Positions 1 through 8,446 of a stretch of DNA of 64,000 nucleotides are shown here, piece after piece. The notes beneath the pieces were generated by a model, which had not been told where the DNA came from, did not search any database, and was given only the letters and a program-made list of their open reading frames with translations. Origin of the DNA: JADKIH01 sp031417395 (GTDB lineage: Bacteria; Bacteroidota; Bacteroidia; AKYH767-A; 2013-40CM-41-45); assembly GCA_031417395.1 (NCBI GenBank), contig JANOVM010000034.1, positions 1 to 64,000 on the forward strand, in the 5' to 3' direction. Each line of letters opens with the position of its first letter. The stretch's first letter is position 1. A program made the position numbers and the translations under genes.

Positions 1-142
1 TTACTGGAGCTGTTTGTTTTCATTAGTCGAATTTTGAACTACAAACAGCTTCTTTATTTTGACACCTTCACCCTTGAAACCCTCGATTATATCTACATTT
101 CATTGTTAATAACACTAAATTAGCCTGACGCCAATGCGATAA

Positions 143-286
143 TTATCGGGACATAACAATCCGGTAGAAGAGGGTTATGTAAGCAGGCCGGAAGAATATT
201 TATACAGCAGCGCAAAAGACTATGCGGACATGAAGGGGCCTGTCAAAGTTTCACTTATTGAATTGCATTCCTTGTTTTACAGTTGA
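143..286 (+). pseudogene. C-terminal remnant of a REP-associated/IS200-like tyrosine transposase (Y1_Tnp family)
   Basis: An open frame at 143-286 translates to a peptide containing HNNPVEEGYV, then SRPEEYLYSSAKDYADMKG, and ends in TGA at 284. The pattern H-N-N-P-V-x-x-G-(x)-V-x-x-P-x-x-Y-x-Y-S-S is characteristic of the C-terminal part of IS200-like and REP-associated transposases (RAYTs). The upstream catalytic region is absent: an in-frame stop lies at 140-142, and the HUH motif and catalytic tyrosine are not found in bases 1-140. This is therefore a decayed fragment. It is followed at 304-368 by a REP-like inverted repeat, which fits the RAYT association. Family assignment rests on about 40 residues. 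Confidence 0.7.
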
Positions 287-303
287 TAGTATTGGAAATG
301 TAA

Positions 304-368
304 GTCGTAGTCCGCGCGAATAATTGTCTGTTCATTTAATCAAACGAACTACTCGCGCTTAGACTACT
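304..368. repeat. REP-like imperfect inverted repeat next to the transposase remnant
   Basis: The left arm (304-320, core GTAGTCCGCGCGA) and right arm (349-368, core TCGCGCTTAGACTAC) are near reverse complements around a loop of about 28 nt. The core GTAGTCTAAGCGCGA resembles the GAAGTCTTAAGCGCGAA core of the palindromic repeats at 7791-8370, so these may be one family of dispersed repeats. Mobilisation by RAYT-type transposases is inference. Confidence 0.55.
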
Positions 369-377
369 CCTAGCGGG

Positions 378-476
378 TTTAACGCAAAGGACGCCAAGAG
401 TGGTTTATAATTGACCTTACTTTTAAATGAGACATTGTGATCTCTGTGCTAAACCTTTGTGTACTTTGTGGTTAAA
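378..476. repeat. Imperfect inverted repeat, AACGCAAAG type
   Basis: The left arm at 378-400 begins TTTAACGCAAAGGACGCC. The right arm at 454-476 ends GTACTTTGTGGTTAAA, and its reverse complement reads TTTAACCACAAAGTACACAAAGG. The arms pair over about 23 nt with several mismatches and enclose about 53 nt. No coding potential was found. It lies between the transposase remnant and the end of the minus-strand oxidoreductase gene. Its function is unknown; it could be a decayed mobile repeat. Confidence 0.45.
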
Positions 477-534
477 GTCCGACAGTTACTCCTTCCAAAA
501 AGATTAAAAATTGCTACGGAAAATAAAAACAAAA

Positions 535-1221
535 CTAGGTCGGAAGCTTAACATCCTGCATACTCCCCGACAATACCACCTCTACTCCACGAGTATCTTG
601 TTTCGAATGCAATAACATAGCTGCTGCAACTTTCTTTACAGAAATTGCCTTGTAATTTTTCAATGGCCCAATAAATAAAAAAGAAAGCGCTTTCATAATT
701 ACCAATGCCACTTTTTCTCCCGCTCTGTTTTCTTTCCTGTTACCCGAAAGCATGGATGGTCTGAAAAATGTAACAGTAGGAATTCCCAATTTACCAATGG
801 CCTGCTCCACTTCACCTTTAACCTGATTGTAAAATATCTTTGAAGCAGAATCAGCACCCATTGCACTTACAGCTAAAAATCGGCGAGCACCAACACCTTT
901 TGCCCATTTTGCAAATTCAAGAGGATAAGTAAAATCAACCTTCTTGAATGCTTCCTTGCTGCCTGCTGTTTTCATTGTTGTTCCTAAACAACAAAATGTT
1001 ACGTCTACGTTTTTTATTTCGGGAATGATGTATGGAAAAGAATCAAAATCAATTTGAATTTCTCTTAATTTATTATCTGAAATTCCTGAAGGCTTGCGTA
1101 CCAGAGAATATACTGTTGAATATTCATTATCCTGTATTAAATAACTCAACACTTCTTTTCCGACTAAACCGGAGGAGCCGACTATGCAGGCAGTCTTATT
1201 CTTAGTTGATGATAAATTCAC
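535..1221 (-). CDS. NAD(P)H-binding oxidoreductase (atypical SDR, HTATIP2/TIP30-like)
   Basis: This 228-residue Rossmann protein has an N-terminal dinucleotide-binding motif, GSSGLVGKEV (about residues 15-25). It also has the NVDVTFCCLGTTM strand typical of atypical short-chain dehydrogenases and a Y-N-Q-V-K stretch (YxxxK type) near residue 133. No signal peptide or membrane span is evident, so it is probably cytoplasmic. The substrate cannot be inferred; the relatives are TIP30/CC3-like and NmrA-like nucleotide binders. It starts with GTG, four bases after the lon stop codon on the same strand, so the two are very likely co-transcribed. Lengths and motifs are intact. The family call is firm; the specific reaction is unknown. 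Confidence 0.8.
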   Translation of the reverse strand: MNLSSTKNKTACIVGSSGLVGKEVLSYLIQDNEYSTVYSLVRKPSGISDNKLREIQIDFDSFPYIIPEIKNVDVTFCCLGTTMKTAGSKEAFKKVDFTYPLEFAKWAKGVGARRFLAVSAMGADSASKIFYNQVKGEVEQAIGKLGIPTVTFFRPSMLSGNRKENRAGEKVALVIMKALSFLFIGPLKNYKAISVKKVAAAMLLHSKQDTRGVEVVLSGSMQDVKLPT

Positions 1222-1225
1222 GTTT

Positions 1226-3700
1226 TTACTTCTTCTCTTCTTTGTATGTAAGAGCGATTGGTTTTTTAACCCTTTCTTTCATCAGAATAAGTTGAATAAC
1301 TTCCATCATTTCCCGAACATAATGGAACTTCATTTCTTTAATGTAATCTGTTTTAATTTCAGCAATGTCCTTTTTATTTTCTTCTGATAAAATTATATCT
1401 TTAATACCTGCACGTTTAGCTGCGAGTATTTTTTCTTTAATTCCTCCAACAGGCAGTACTTTTCCGCGCAAGGTAATTTCACCAGTCATGGCAAAATGAG
1501 GTTTAACCTTTCTTTGCGTAAATACGGAAGCCAGTGAAGTAAGCATGGTAATACCTGCAGATGGTCCGTCTTTGGGTGTTGCTCCTTCAGGAACATGAAT
1601 GTGTACATCCCACTGATCGAAAATGCGTGGATCAATGCCCAATTCCTCACCATGTGCTTTTAAATAAGCAAGCGCAATTACAGCAGACTCTTTCATAACA
1701 TCTCCCAGATTTCCGGTGATGGCAAGCTTTCCTTTTCCTTTGCTAATGCTTGACTCTACAAAAAGGATATCCCCTCCAACAGATGTCCAGGCTAATCCTG
1801 TCACAACTCCAGCTACATCATTTCCCTGATATTTATCGTGCTGAAATAAAGGTGCACCTAATATTCTGACAACATCTTTTTCAGTAAGCACAGGGTTGTA
1901 TTTTTCCTCCATAGCTACTGATTTAGCAAGTCCACGGACAAGTGAAGCAATTTTCTTTTCAAGTCCTCTTACTCCTGATTCGCGGGTATAATATTCAATG
2001 ATATATTCAATTAGCTTAGGAGAAAATTTTACATGTTCTTTTTTTAAACCATGCGCTTCAATCTGTTTAGGTATTAAATGCTTAATGGCTATTTGGATTT
2101 TTTCTTCAACTGTATAACCGTTTATTTCAATTATCTCCATCCTGTCCAGTAATGCAGGCTGCACTTTGCTGAGAGAATTTGCAGTGGCAATAAAAAGTAC
2201 GTTGGATAAATCATAATCTATCTCAACATAATTATCGTAAAATTTATTGTTTTGTTCCGGATCTAAAACTTCCAGTAAAGCTGATGATGGATCTCCGTGA
2301 AAATCATTACCAAGCTTATCAACTTCATCGAGAACAAAAATCGGATTTGAAGATTTTGCTTTTTTTAGATTCTGAATAATTCTTCCCGGCATAGCACCGA
2401 TGTATGTTTTACGGTGACCGCGGATTTCTGCTTCATCGCGTAATCCACCCAATGACATGCGGACATATTTTCTACCCAATGCTTTTGCTATCGATTTTCC
2501 CAAAGATGTTTTTCCTACGCCGGGAGGACCATAAAGACACATTATCGGCGACTTCATATCGCGCTTCAATTTCAATACGGCAAGATATTCAAGGATACGG
2601 GCTTTGACTTTTTCCAATCCGTAATGATCTTTTTCAAGCACTTTTTGTGCATGCTTCAAATCAAAATTATCATTGGTAAATTCGCCCCAAGGAAGATCAA
2701 GAAGCAATTCAAGATAGTTCATGATAACGGAATACTCAGCCGCTGCAGGATTCATCCTTGATAAACGGTCCGATTCTTTTTTAAAAGTTTCTGCTACTTC
2801 TTTACTCCATTTTTTTGTTGCTGCGCGTTCTTTCAATACGCTCACTTCCCTGTCGGGAGAATTACCGCCAAGCTCTTCCTGAATGGTTCTCAACTGCTGA
2901 TTGAGAAAATACTCTCTCTGCTGCTTATCAATATCCGTGCGAACCTTACTGGTAATTTGGTTTTTCAATTCCAGCATCTGCAGCTCTTTATCGAGATGCT
3001 CAAGTACTCGTGTCGCTCTTTCTTTGTGATCTACAATCTCCAGAAGTTCCTGCTTCTTGGTGACATCGAGATTCATGTTTGAGCAAATAAAATTTATAAG
3101 AAAGGTGTGACTTTCAATATTACGAATTGCAAAAGCAGCATCAGAAGGAATATTCGGAGAGTTCTGTATAATTTGAAGTGCCAGATCCTTTAAAGAAGCG
3201 ACGAGTGCAATGAATTCCTTATCTGTTATGTTAGCTGCAACTTCAGGAAAGGCTTTTACCTTACACCGAATATAAGGCTCTGTTGATAGACACTCATCGA
3301 GGCGGAAACGACGTTTTCCCTGAATGATGATTGTCGTATTCCCATCAGGCATACGAAGTAATTTCAAAACCTGGGCAACGGTGCCGATTTTATTGAGGTC
3401 TTCAAATGCAGGATCTTCAATACTAACGTCTTTCTGGGATACAACACCAATAATTTTATCACCCTTATGGGCATCTTTAATAAGGTTTATTGACTTATCA
3501 CGGCCTACTGTAATGGGTATTACTACTCCGGGGAAAAGAACCGTATTTCTAAGAGGAAGTATAGAAAGAATAGCAGGAACATCCTGTTGATTCATCTGAT
3601 CTTCGTCTTCCTGTGAAAGCAAAGGAATGAATTCTGTATCGTCGTCGATTATATTGGCTAAATCGAAAGAATTCCTGTTTTTGGGGTCTTGAGAATGCAT
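1226..3700 (-). CDS. lon: ATP-dependent endopeptidase Lon
   Basis: This 824-residue cytoplasmic AAA+ serine protease degrades misfolded and regulatory proteins. The domain order is complete. An N-terminal acidic extension leads into the LON substrate-binding domain (about 43-235, beginning ILPLRNTVLFPG), followed by a coiled-coil linker. Next comes the AAA module with Walker A GPPGVGKTS near residue 390 and Walker B FVLDEVDKLG, then the protease domain. The catalytic dyad is Ser714 (in KDGPSAGITM) and Lys757 (in VGGIKEK), with the 43-residue spacing of Escherichia coli Lon. The start is ATG. Upstream lies a divergent region of 377 nt; the oxidoreductase follows four bases downstream. No heat-shock promoter motif was recognised. 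Confidence 0.98.
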   Translation of the reverse strand: MHSQDPKNRNSFDLANIIDDDTEFIPLLSQEDEDQMNQQDVPAILSILPLRNTVLFPGVVIPITVGRDKSINLIKDAHKGDKIIGVVSQKDVSIEDPAFEDLNKIGTVAQVLKLLRMPDGNTTIIIQGKRRFRLDECLSTEPYIRCKVKAFPEVAANITDKEFIALVASLKDLALQIIQNSPNIPSDAAFAIRNIESHTFLINFICSNMNLDVTKKQELLEIVDHKERATRVLEHLDKELQMLELKNQITSKVRTDIDKQQREYFLNQQLRTIQEELGGNSPDREVSVLKERAATKKWSKEVAETFKKESDRLSRMNPAAAEYSVIMNYLELLLDLPWGEFTNDNFDLKHAQKVLEKDHYGLEKVKARILEYLAVLKLKRDMKSPIMCLYGPPGVGKTSLGKSIAKALGRKYVRMSLGGLRDEAEIRGHRKTYIGAMPGRIIQNLKKAKSSNPIFVLDEVDKLGNDFHGDPSSALLEVLDPEQNNKFYDNYVEIDYDLSNVLFIATANSLSKVQPALLDRMEIIEINGYTVEEKIQIAIKHLIPKQIEAHGLKKEHVKFSPKLIEYIIEYYTRESGVRGLEKKIASLVRGLAKSVAMEEKYNPVLTEKDVVRILGAPLFQHDKYQGNDVAGVVTGLAWTSVGGDILFVESSISKGKGKLAITGNLGDVMKESAVIALAYLKAHGEELGIDPRIFDQWDVHIHVPEGATPKDGPSAGITMLTSLASVFTQRKVKPHFAMTGEITLRGKVLPVGGIKEKILAAKRAGIKDIILSEENKKDIAEIKTDYIKEMKFHYVREMMEVIQLILMKERVKKPIALTYKEEKK

Positions 3701-4077
3701 AAAATGTAAATGAATTAAGTGAACGACAATATGTCATAAAAATTGCCGTAATCATCAATAGTCGAATTCCATGCCATAATTAATAGCTGGCAGGGAATAA
3801 ATCGATTTAAATATCAGCATATTTTTTATTTCCATCTATCGCTAAATCAACAAAAAAAATCATGAAAAAGAAAGAAAAAAATCAATCACATATTACTGAT
3901 ATTCAATTATATATATAATTACCAAAAAGTCCTTCACATCCTTTGGAACATTCTAGATAAATTCTTGTATTGACCACAATTAGGTATCCGATAGCTATCC
4001 GATTATCTAATTATCGAATTAGCCAATTAACCAATTGTCAAATTCCTCAGAATCCACTACGTTTGCACCCTTCAATT
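3701..4077. other. Divergent intergenic region between lon and the aminotransferase
   Basis: No gene is supported here. It should hold both divergent promoters. Bases 3980-4042 are low-complexity sequence built from repeated CCGAT, AATTAxC and CCAATTA words, including an imperfect copy (TCCGATAGCTATCCGA, around 3987) of the palindrome CCGATAGCTATCGG that recurs at 7761, 8055 and 8355. An upstream TTG at 3970 would extend the aminotransferase through this repeat and is not credible as a start. Confidence 0.5.
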
Positions 4078-5277
4078 ATGGAACAATCCCCATTATCAAA
4101 ACGTGTTATTTTACTGGCTGAAAGTCAAACCATAGCCATGTCGAAATTAAGCCGCGAGCTCATTTCAAGTGGTATTGACATTATTAACTTAAGTCTGGGT
4201 GAACCTGATTTTGTAACTCCGGCTCACATATGCGAGGCTGCCAAAAAGGCTATTGATAATGGCTTTACTTTTTATCCTCCAATAGCAGGATATGCCGAAT
4301 TGAGAAAAGCTATTTCCGCTAAATTCAAAAAAGAAAACAATCTTGACTATGGTCCGGAACAAGTAGTTGTTTCAACCGGTGCAAAGCAAAGTATTGCTAA
4401 TGTTGTATTAAGTCTGATTAATCCGGGTGATGAAGTTATCATTCCCCTTCCATACTGGGTAAGTTATATTGAAATTGTAAAACTTGCTGAAGGAAAAACG
4501 GTAGGAGTAAAAACAACGATAGAATCCGATTTTAAAATTTCTCCTGAACAGTTGGAGGCAGCTATTACTCCTCGAACGAAGCTCTTCATTTTCTCTTCTC
4601 CTTGTAATCCGACCGGATCTGTTTATACAAAAGATGAACTCTTTGCTCTTGCAGAAGTTCTAAAGAAGCATCCCGGAATTTTTATTCTTTCGGATGAAAT
4701 CTACGAGCATATTAATTTCCTGAGTCAACACGAAAGCATAGCACAATTTGATTTTATAAAAGACAGGGTAATTATTGTCAATGGTGTTTCCAAAGGTTAT
4801 GCAATGACCGGTTGGAGAATAGGCTACATTGGCGCTCCTAAATTTATTGCCGATGCATGCGATAAAATGCAAGGACAGTTTACTTCCGCCGCCAGTTCCA
4901 TTGCGCAAAAAGCTGCAGAAGCGGCTTTAACAATGGACATGAAGCCGACCTATGAAATGCAGCAAGCCTTTCGCAGAAGACGCGATCTCGTTCTTGATAA
5001 AATGAAAGATATTCCCGGAATAAAAATCAATAAACCGGAAGGTGCATTTTATGTTTTTCCCGATGTAAGTGCATATTTTGGAAAATCATTCGAAGGAAAA
5101 AAAATAAATAATGCAAGCGAGCTTTGCATGTATCTGCTCCATCAGGCCCATGTGAGTCTGGTTACCGGCGAAGCTTTTGGTGACGGAAATTGTCTTCGTT
5201 TTTCATACGCTGCTGCCGATGAAAAACTTGTTGAAGCCATTAAAAGAATTAAGACAGCATTGAGTAAACTTTCCTGA
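4078..5277 (+). CDS. Pyridoxal-phosphate aminotransferase, class I (aspartate aminotransferase type)
   Basis: A 399-residue fold-type I aminotransferase, probably transferring the amino group between aspartate and 2-oxoglutarate in the cytoplasm. The ATG at 4078 (MEQSPLSKR) is chosen because everything upstream in frame is repeat sequence. Family motifs: INLSLGEPDF near residue 40, PYWVSY, SSPCNPTGSVY, SDEIYEH, and the PLP lysine Lys239 in VSKGYAMTGWRIG. It ends in the conserved LRFSYAAADE region with the carboxylate-binding arginine. It resembles the I-gamma (thermophile type) AspC group, but prephenate aminotransferases share these motifs, so the donor specificity is not certain. The heptose kinase gene begins 25 bases downstream on the same strand. 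Confidence 0.93.
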   Translation: MEQSPLSKRVILLAESQTIAMSKLSRELISSGIDIINLSLGEPDFVTPAHICEAAKKAIDNGFTFYPPIAGYAELRKAISAKFKKENNLDYGPEQVVVSTGAKQSIANVVLSLINPGDEVIIPLPYWVSYIEIVKLAEGKTVGVKTTIESDFKISPEQLEAAITPRTKLFIFSSPCNPTGSVYTKDELFALAEVLKKHPGIFILSDEIYEHINFLSQHESIAQFDFIKDRVIIVNGVSKGYAMTGWRIGYIGAPKFIADACDKMQGQFTSAASSIAQKAAEAALTMDMKPTYEMQQAFRRRRDLVLDKMKDIPGIKINKPEGAFYVFPDVSAYFGKSFEGKKINNASELCMYLLHQAHVSLVTGEAFGDGNCLRFSYAAADEKLVEAIKRIKTALSKLS

Positions 5278-5302
5278 TTTCACTTTTCTAATAAATTTTC
5301 TT

Positions 5303-6304
5303 GTGGCAAAATCTAAAAATATCAATGAATTGTTTGCATCGTTTGAGAAGTTGAACGTTCTCATAATAGGCGATGTTATGATTGATAATTATCTCTGGGG
5401 AAAAGTTGAACGTATTTCTCCCGAAGCTCCTGTTCCAATTGTTTCCGTTCAGAAAAAAGAAGCCCGTCTCGGCGGCGCTGCCAATGTGGCTATTAATGTT
5501 CAGGCAATGGGTGCTAATCCTATTCTCTGCGCTGTTATCGGCGGTGATGCTAATGGCAGAAATTTTCTTGATCTGTTACAGCAAATGAATATGTCGTCCG
5601 ACGGACTGCTGCAATGTAACGACCGCCCGACAACTGTTAAAACCCGTGTCATAGGAAATAATTATCAGATGCTGCGCGTCGACGAAGAACGCGAAGAAGA
5701 CATTACTTCATCGGAGCGTAAACAAATGGTAAACAGAATTACCTCCATTATCAATAAGAAAAAAATTCACATTATTATTTTTGAAGATTACGACAAAGGA
5801 TTAATAAGTAAATCTCTTATCGAGCAGGTAACAAAACTTGCCAGACAAAAAAACATTCTGATTGCTGTCGATCCTAAGAAAAGAAATTTCAATTATTACA
5901 AGCATGTCGATTTGTTCAAGCCCAATCTGAAAGAGCTGCGTGAAGGGATGAAACTTGACCTTGATAAAAATAACACCAAAGAAATTGTTGCTGCAGTAAA
6001 AAAACTTTCTCATGAACACGGTATTCGCGAAACGCTCGTTACACTATCTGATCGCGGAGTATTAATCATGAATGCAAAGACGGAAGAAATCATTCCCGCT
6101 CATTTTAGAAATATCACCGACGTTTCAGGAGCTGGCGATACAGTAATAAGTGTTGCAGCTTTATGCATGGCTGCCGGAGCCGATTCACATACTATGGCAG
6201 CCATTGCCAATCTCGCCGGCGGACTCGTTTGCGAAAAAGTTGGTGTTGTACCTGTTGTAAAAGAAGAATTGCTGGAGGAAGTCAAGCGACTAAAAATTAA
6301 ATGA
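5303..6304 (+). CDS. rfaE1: D-glycero-beta-D-manno-heptose-7-phosphate kinase (PfkB family)
   Basis: 333 residues; ribokinase/PfkB-fold sugar kinase. It phosphorylates heptose 7-phosphate at C1 in ADP-heptose synthesis for lipopolysaccharide core. The sequence carries the RfaE/HldE N-terminal signature: IGDVMIDNYLWGKVERISPEAPVP in two adjoining pieces (about residues 21-45), then LGGAANVA, NYQMLRVDEE and the PfkB anion-hole motif SGAGDTV with catalytic Asp279. The nucleotidyltransferase half of bifunctional HldE is absent, so a separate adenylyltransferase gene is expected elsewhere. The start is GTG (5303) directly before AKSKN. Its stop overlaps the ubiE start by four bases (ATGA), indicating translational coupling. 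Other PfkB sugar kinases are a weaker alternative. Confidence 0.9.
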   Translation: MAKSKNINELFASFEKLNVLIIGDVMIDNYLWGKVERISPEAPVPIVSVQKKEARLGGAANVAINVQAMGANPILCAVIGGDANGRNFLDLLQQMNMSSDGLLQCNDRPTTVKTRVIGNNYQMLRVDEEREEDITSSERKQMVNRITSIINKKKIHIIIFEDYDKGLISKSLIEQVTKLARQKNILIAVDPKKRNFNYYKHVDLFKPNLKELREGMKLDLDKNNTKEIVAAVKKLSHEHGIRETLVTLSDRGVLIMNAKTEEIIPAHFRNITDVSGAGDTVISVAALCMAAGADSHTMAAIANLAGGLVCEKVGVVPVVKEELLEEVKRLKIK

Positions 6305-7032
6305 AAAACACAATCATCAAACCCTACGGCGATTCACCGGAAGATAAAAAACATCAGATAGCACGAATGTTTAATAACATTTCCGGGCGTTATGATTTTT
6401 TAAATCATTTTTTATCGTTGGGCATAGACCGATCCTGGAGACGCAAAGCTGTATCGTATTTGAAGAAAAGTAATCCGAAAATGATTCTCGACATTGCTAC
6501 GGGAACAGGAGATCTTGCCATTGAAATTTCACACATGAATCCTGAAAAAATTTTCGGCGTAGACATTTCAACCGACATGCTTGAAATTGCAAGAAATAAG
6601 ATTAAAAAAAGGGGCCTAAATGAAGTTATTCAATTTCTTGAAGGAGATTCTGAACAACTTATTTTTGAAGACAATAAATTCGATGCTGTTTCCGTTGCTT
6701 TTGGTGTTCGAAACTTCCAAAATCTTGAAATTGGTTTATCCGAAATGCTCCGTGTTCTAAAACCCGGTGGCAAATTGATGATATTGGAATTTTCACAACC
6801 TACGAACCCAGTCTTCAAAAAACTCTACACCTTCTATTCATCTGCAATAGCACCTAAAATCGGAAAAGCAGTATCCAAAGATGCTGCAGCCTATACCTAT
6901 CTGAATGAATCGGTAAAAGCATTTCCCTATGGGGAAGAGTTTTGTAAGATTTTGGCCAATGTCGGTTACAAGGATATTCACTTCCATACGTTGACATTCG
7001 GTGTGGCAACCATCTATCTTGCCAATAAATAA
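6301..7032 (+). CDS. ubiE: Demethylmenaquinone methyltransferase (UbiE/MenG)
   Basis: 243-residue S-adenosylmethionine-dependent methyltransferase that makes the last step of menaquinone synthesis, supplying the respiratory quinone of this phylum. Motif I is ILDIATGTGDLAIEI (about residues 62-76); the UbiE-specific signatures YDFLNHFLSLGIDRSWR near the N terminus and VSVAFGVRNF near residue 138 are both present, as is LRVLKPGGKLMILEF. The length is normal. It begins within the last codon of the heptose kinase gene and is followed 16 bases later by the PorT-like gene, an order I recall from other Bacteroidota genomes. Confidence 0.95.
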   Translation: MKNTIIKPYGDSPEDKKHQIARMFNNISGRYDFLNHFLSLGIDRSWRRKAVSYLKKSNPKMILDIATGTGDLAIEISHMNPEKIFGVDISTDMLEIARNKIKKRGLNEVIQFLEGDSEQLIFEDNKFDAVSVAFGVRNFQNLEIGLSEMLRVLKPGGKLMILEFSQPTNPVFKKLYTFYSSAIAPKIGKAVSKDAAAYTYLNESVKAFPYGEEFCKILANVGYKDIHFHTLTFGVATIYLANK

Positions 7033-7048
7033 TCCCTAGTTTTATTTA

Positions 7049-7753
7049 ATGAAAAATAGTTCCATTCTGCTTTTTCTTTTTTGCCTGCCTTATTGGGTAA
7101 TGGGTCAATTGGACAATGTACCAATTAACCTGCCCAAATACGATCAGCAGAAATTACATTTTGGATTTACACTGGGAATTAATTCATCAACATTTTTAAT
7201 TGACAGAGTTGGCGATTTAAAAATAAGAGACACCGTTTACAGTATTGAAGCTGAAGCCGCCTCCGGACTTAACCTTGGCATTATCGGAAACCTAAGGCTT
7301 GGAGAGTATTTCGACTTCCGCTTTATCCCTACACTTTCTTTCGGACAAAGAAATTTGATTTACCATATAATTTACAACGACACTTCTGAATCCAATTCCC
7401 GAAAAAAAATAGAATCGTCATACATAGAATTTCCAATTGAATTTAAATACAAATCAAAAAGAAGAAACAATTACAGGGTTTATGTTTTGGCCGGTTTTAA
7501 ATATGGCATTGACATGGTATCACAGGCAAAAGTAAAAAATAAAGAAAAAGACATTATCAAACTTAACAGAAAAGACTACGGTTATGAAATCGGAGTCGGC
7601 TTTGATTTCTACATGACCTATTTTAAATTTTCTCCTGAAATAAAAATGTACAACGGTTTAAAGAATCTTCTATTCAGAGAAAACACAATCTATGCAAGTC
7701 CTTTAGAGGCTTTGTATGCAAAGACGTTTGTGGTTTCGTTTACGTTTGAGTAG
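7049..7753 (+). CDS. porT: PorT/SprT-like outer-membrane beta-barrel protein (T9SS component)
   Basis: A 234-residue protein with an N-terminal signal peptide (MKNSSILLFLFCLPYWVMGQ) followed by alternating amphipathic strands typical of small outer-membrane barrels, such as FGFTLGINSSTF, FDFRFIPTLSFGQRNL and YIEFPIEFKYKSK. It ends in an aromatic-rich C-terminal strand, KTFVVSFTFE. The length and the position directly after ubiE match PorT (SprT), a membrane protein needed for type IX secretion in Porphyromonas and Flavobacterium. The window also contains seven proteins with T9SS sorting domains, so a functional T9SS is expected. The sequence family is divergent, so a generic PF13568-type barrel is the alternative. 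Confidence 0.78.
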   Translation: MKNSSILLFLFCLPYWVMGQLDNVPINLPKYDQQKLHFGFTLGINSSTFLIDRVGDLKIRDTVYSIEAEAASGLNLGIIGNLRLGEYFDFRFIPTLSFGQRNLIYHIIYNDTSESNSRKKIESSYIEFPIEFKYKSKRRNNYRVYVLAGFKYGIDMVSQAKVKNKEKDIIKLNRKDYGYEIGVGFDFYMTYFKFSPEIKMYNGLKNLLFRENTIYASPLEALYAKTFVVSFTFE

Positions 7754-7790
7754 GGGTTTACTCCGATAACTATCGGATCGCAAATTAGCT

Positions 7791-8071
7791 TTGCTGGGCG
7801 AAGTCTTAAGCGCGAAACGGAATCTTTATTAATTGTACTGCTATCAAATTGAGCGCGTGACTTCGTCCACGACGTGACATGTAAAGTTGTAACGAATTCT
7901 ATTCGTCTATTTTCACTAGCTCGGGAAAATGTACGTAATTAAATCACGCGCTCCGTAGTGGACGAAGTCACGCGCTCGAGTTAATTGCAGAGCTATTATT
8001 TTTATTCATACTTCGCGCTTAACTTCGCCCAGCTTCGGTGAGTAGGAATTTTATCAGATAGCTATCGGATC
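7791..8071. repeat. Palindromic repeat element, copy 1 of 2
   Basis: A nested imperfect palindrome. Outer arms: 7793-7819 (GCTGGGCGAAGTCTTAAGCG...) and 8011-8033. Inner arms: 7851-7874 (GAGCGCGTGACTTCGTCCAC...) and 7954-7977, which are near-perfect complements. The whole unit recurs at 8090 with a 299-bp period and high identity. No open frame of gene length is present. The unit is flanked by the short palindrome CCGATAACTATCGG at 7762 and a related one at 8055. The outer-arm core resembles the REP-like repeat at 304-368. Confidence 0.75.
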
Positions 8072-8089
8072 GTTTATAAGCCCTGCTCT

Positions 8090-8370
8090 TTGCTGGGCGA
8101 AGTCTTAAGCGCGAAACGGAATCTTTATTAATTGTACTGCTATCAAATTGAGCGCGTGACTTCGTCCACGACGCGACATTTAAGTATTTAACGAATTATA
8201 TTCGTCTATTTTCACCAGCTCGGGAAAATGTATGAAATTCAATCCCCCGCTCCGTAGTGGACGAAGTCACGCGCTCGAGTTAATTGCAGAGCTATTATTT
8301 ATATTCCTACTTCGCGCTTAAGACTTCGCCTAGCATCGGAAAGTAGGAATTTTATCCGATAGCCATCGGA
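8090..8370. repeat. Palindromic repeat element, copy 2 of 2
   Basis: Second copy of the 7791 element. Outer arms are at 8092-8117 and 8310-8334; inner arms at 8150-8173 and 8253-8276. The arms are more strongly conserved between copies than the sequence between the inner arms (8174-8252), which carries most substitutions. That pattern fits selection on, or recent homogenisation of, the hairpin arms. It ends with the palindrome CCGATAGCCATCGG (8355-8368). The two copies fill most of the 690-bp gap between the porT-like and oxidoreductase genes. Confidence 0.75.
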
Positions 8371-8446
8371 TATATAACAACCGGATTAGCTAAATAACGG
8401 ATAAACAAATACCTTTATATTCAAAACATAAAGAACATTCCAAAAC

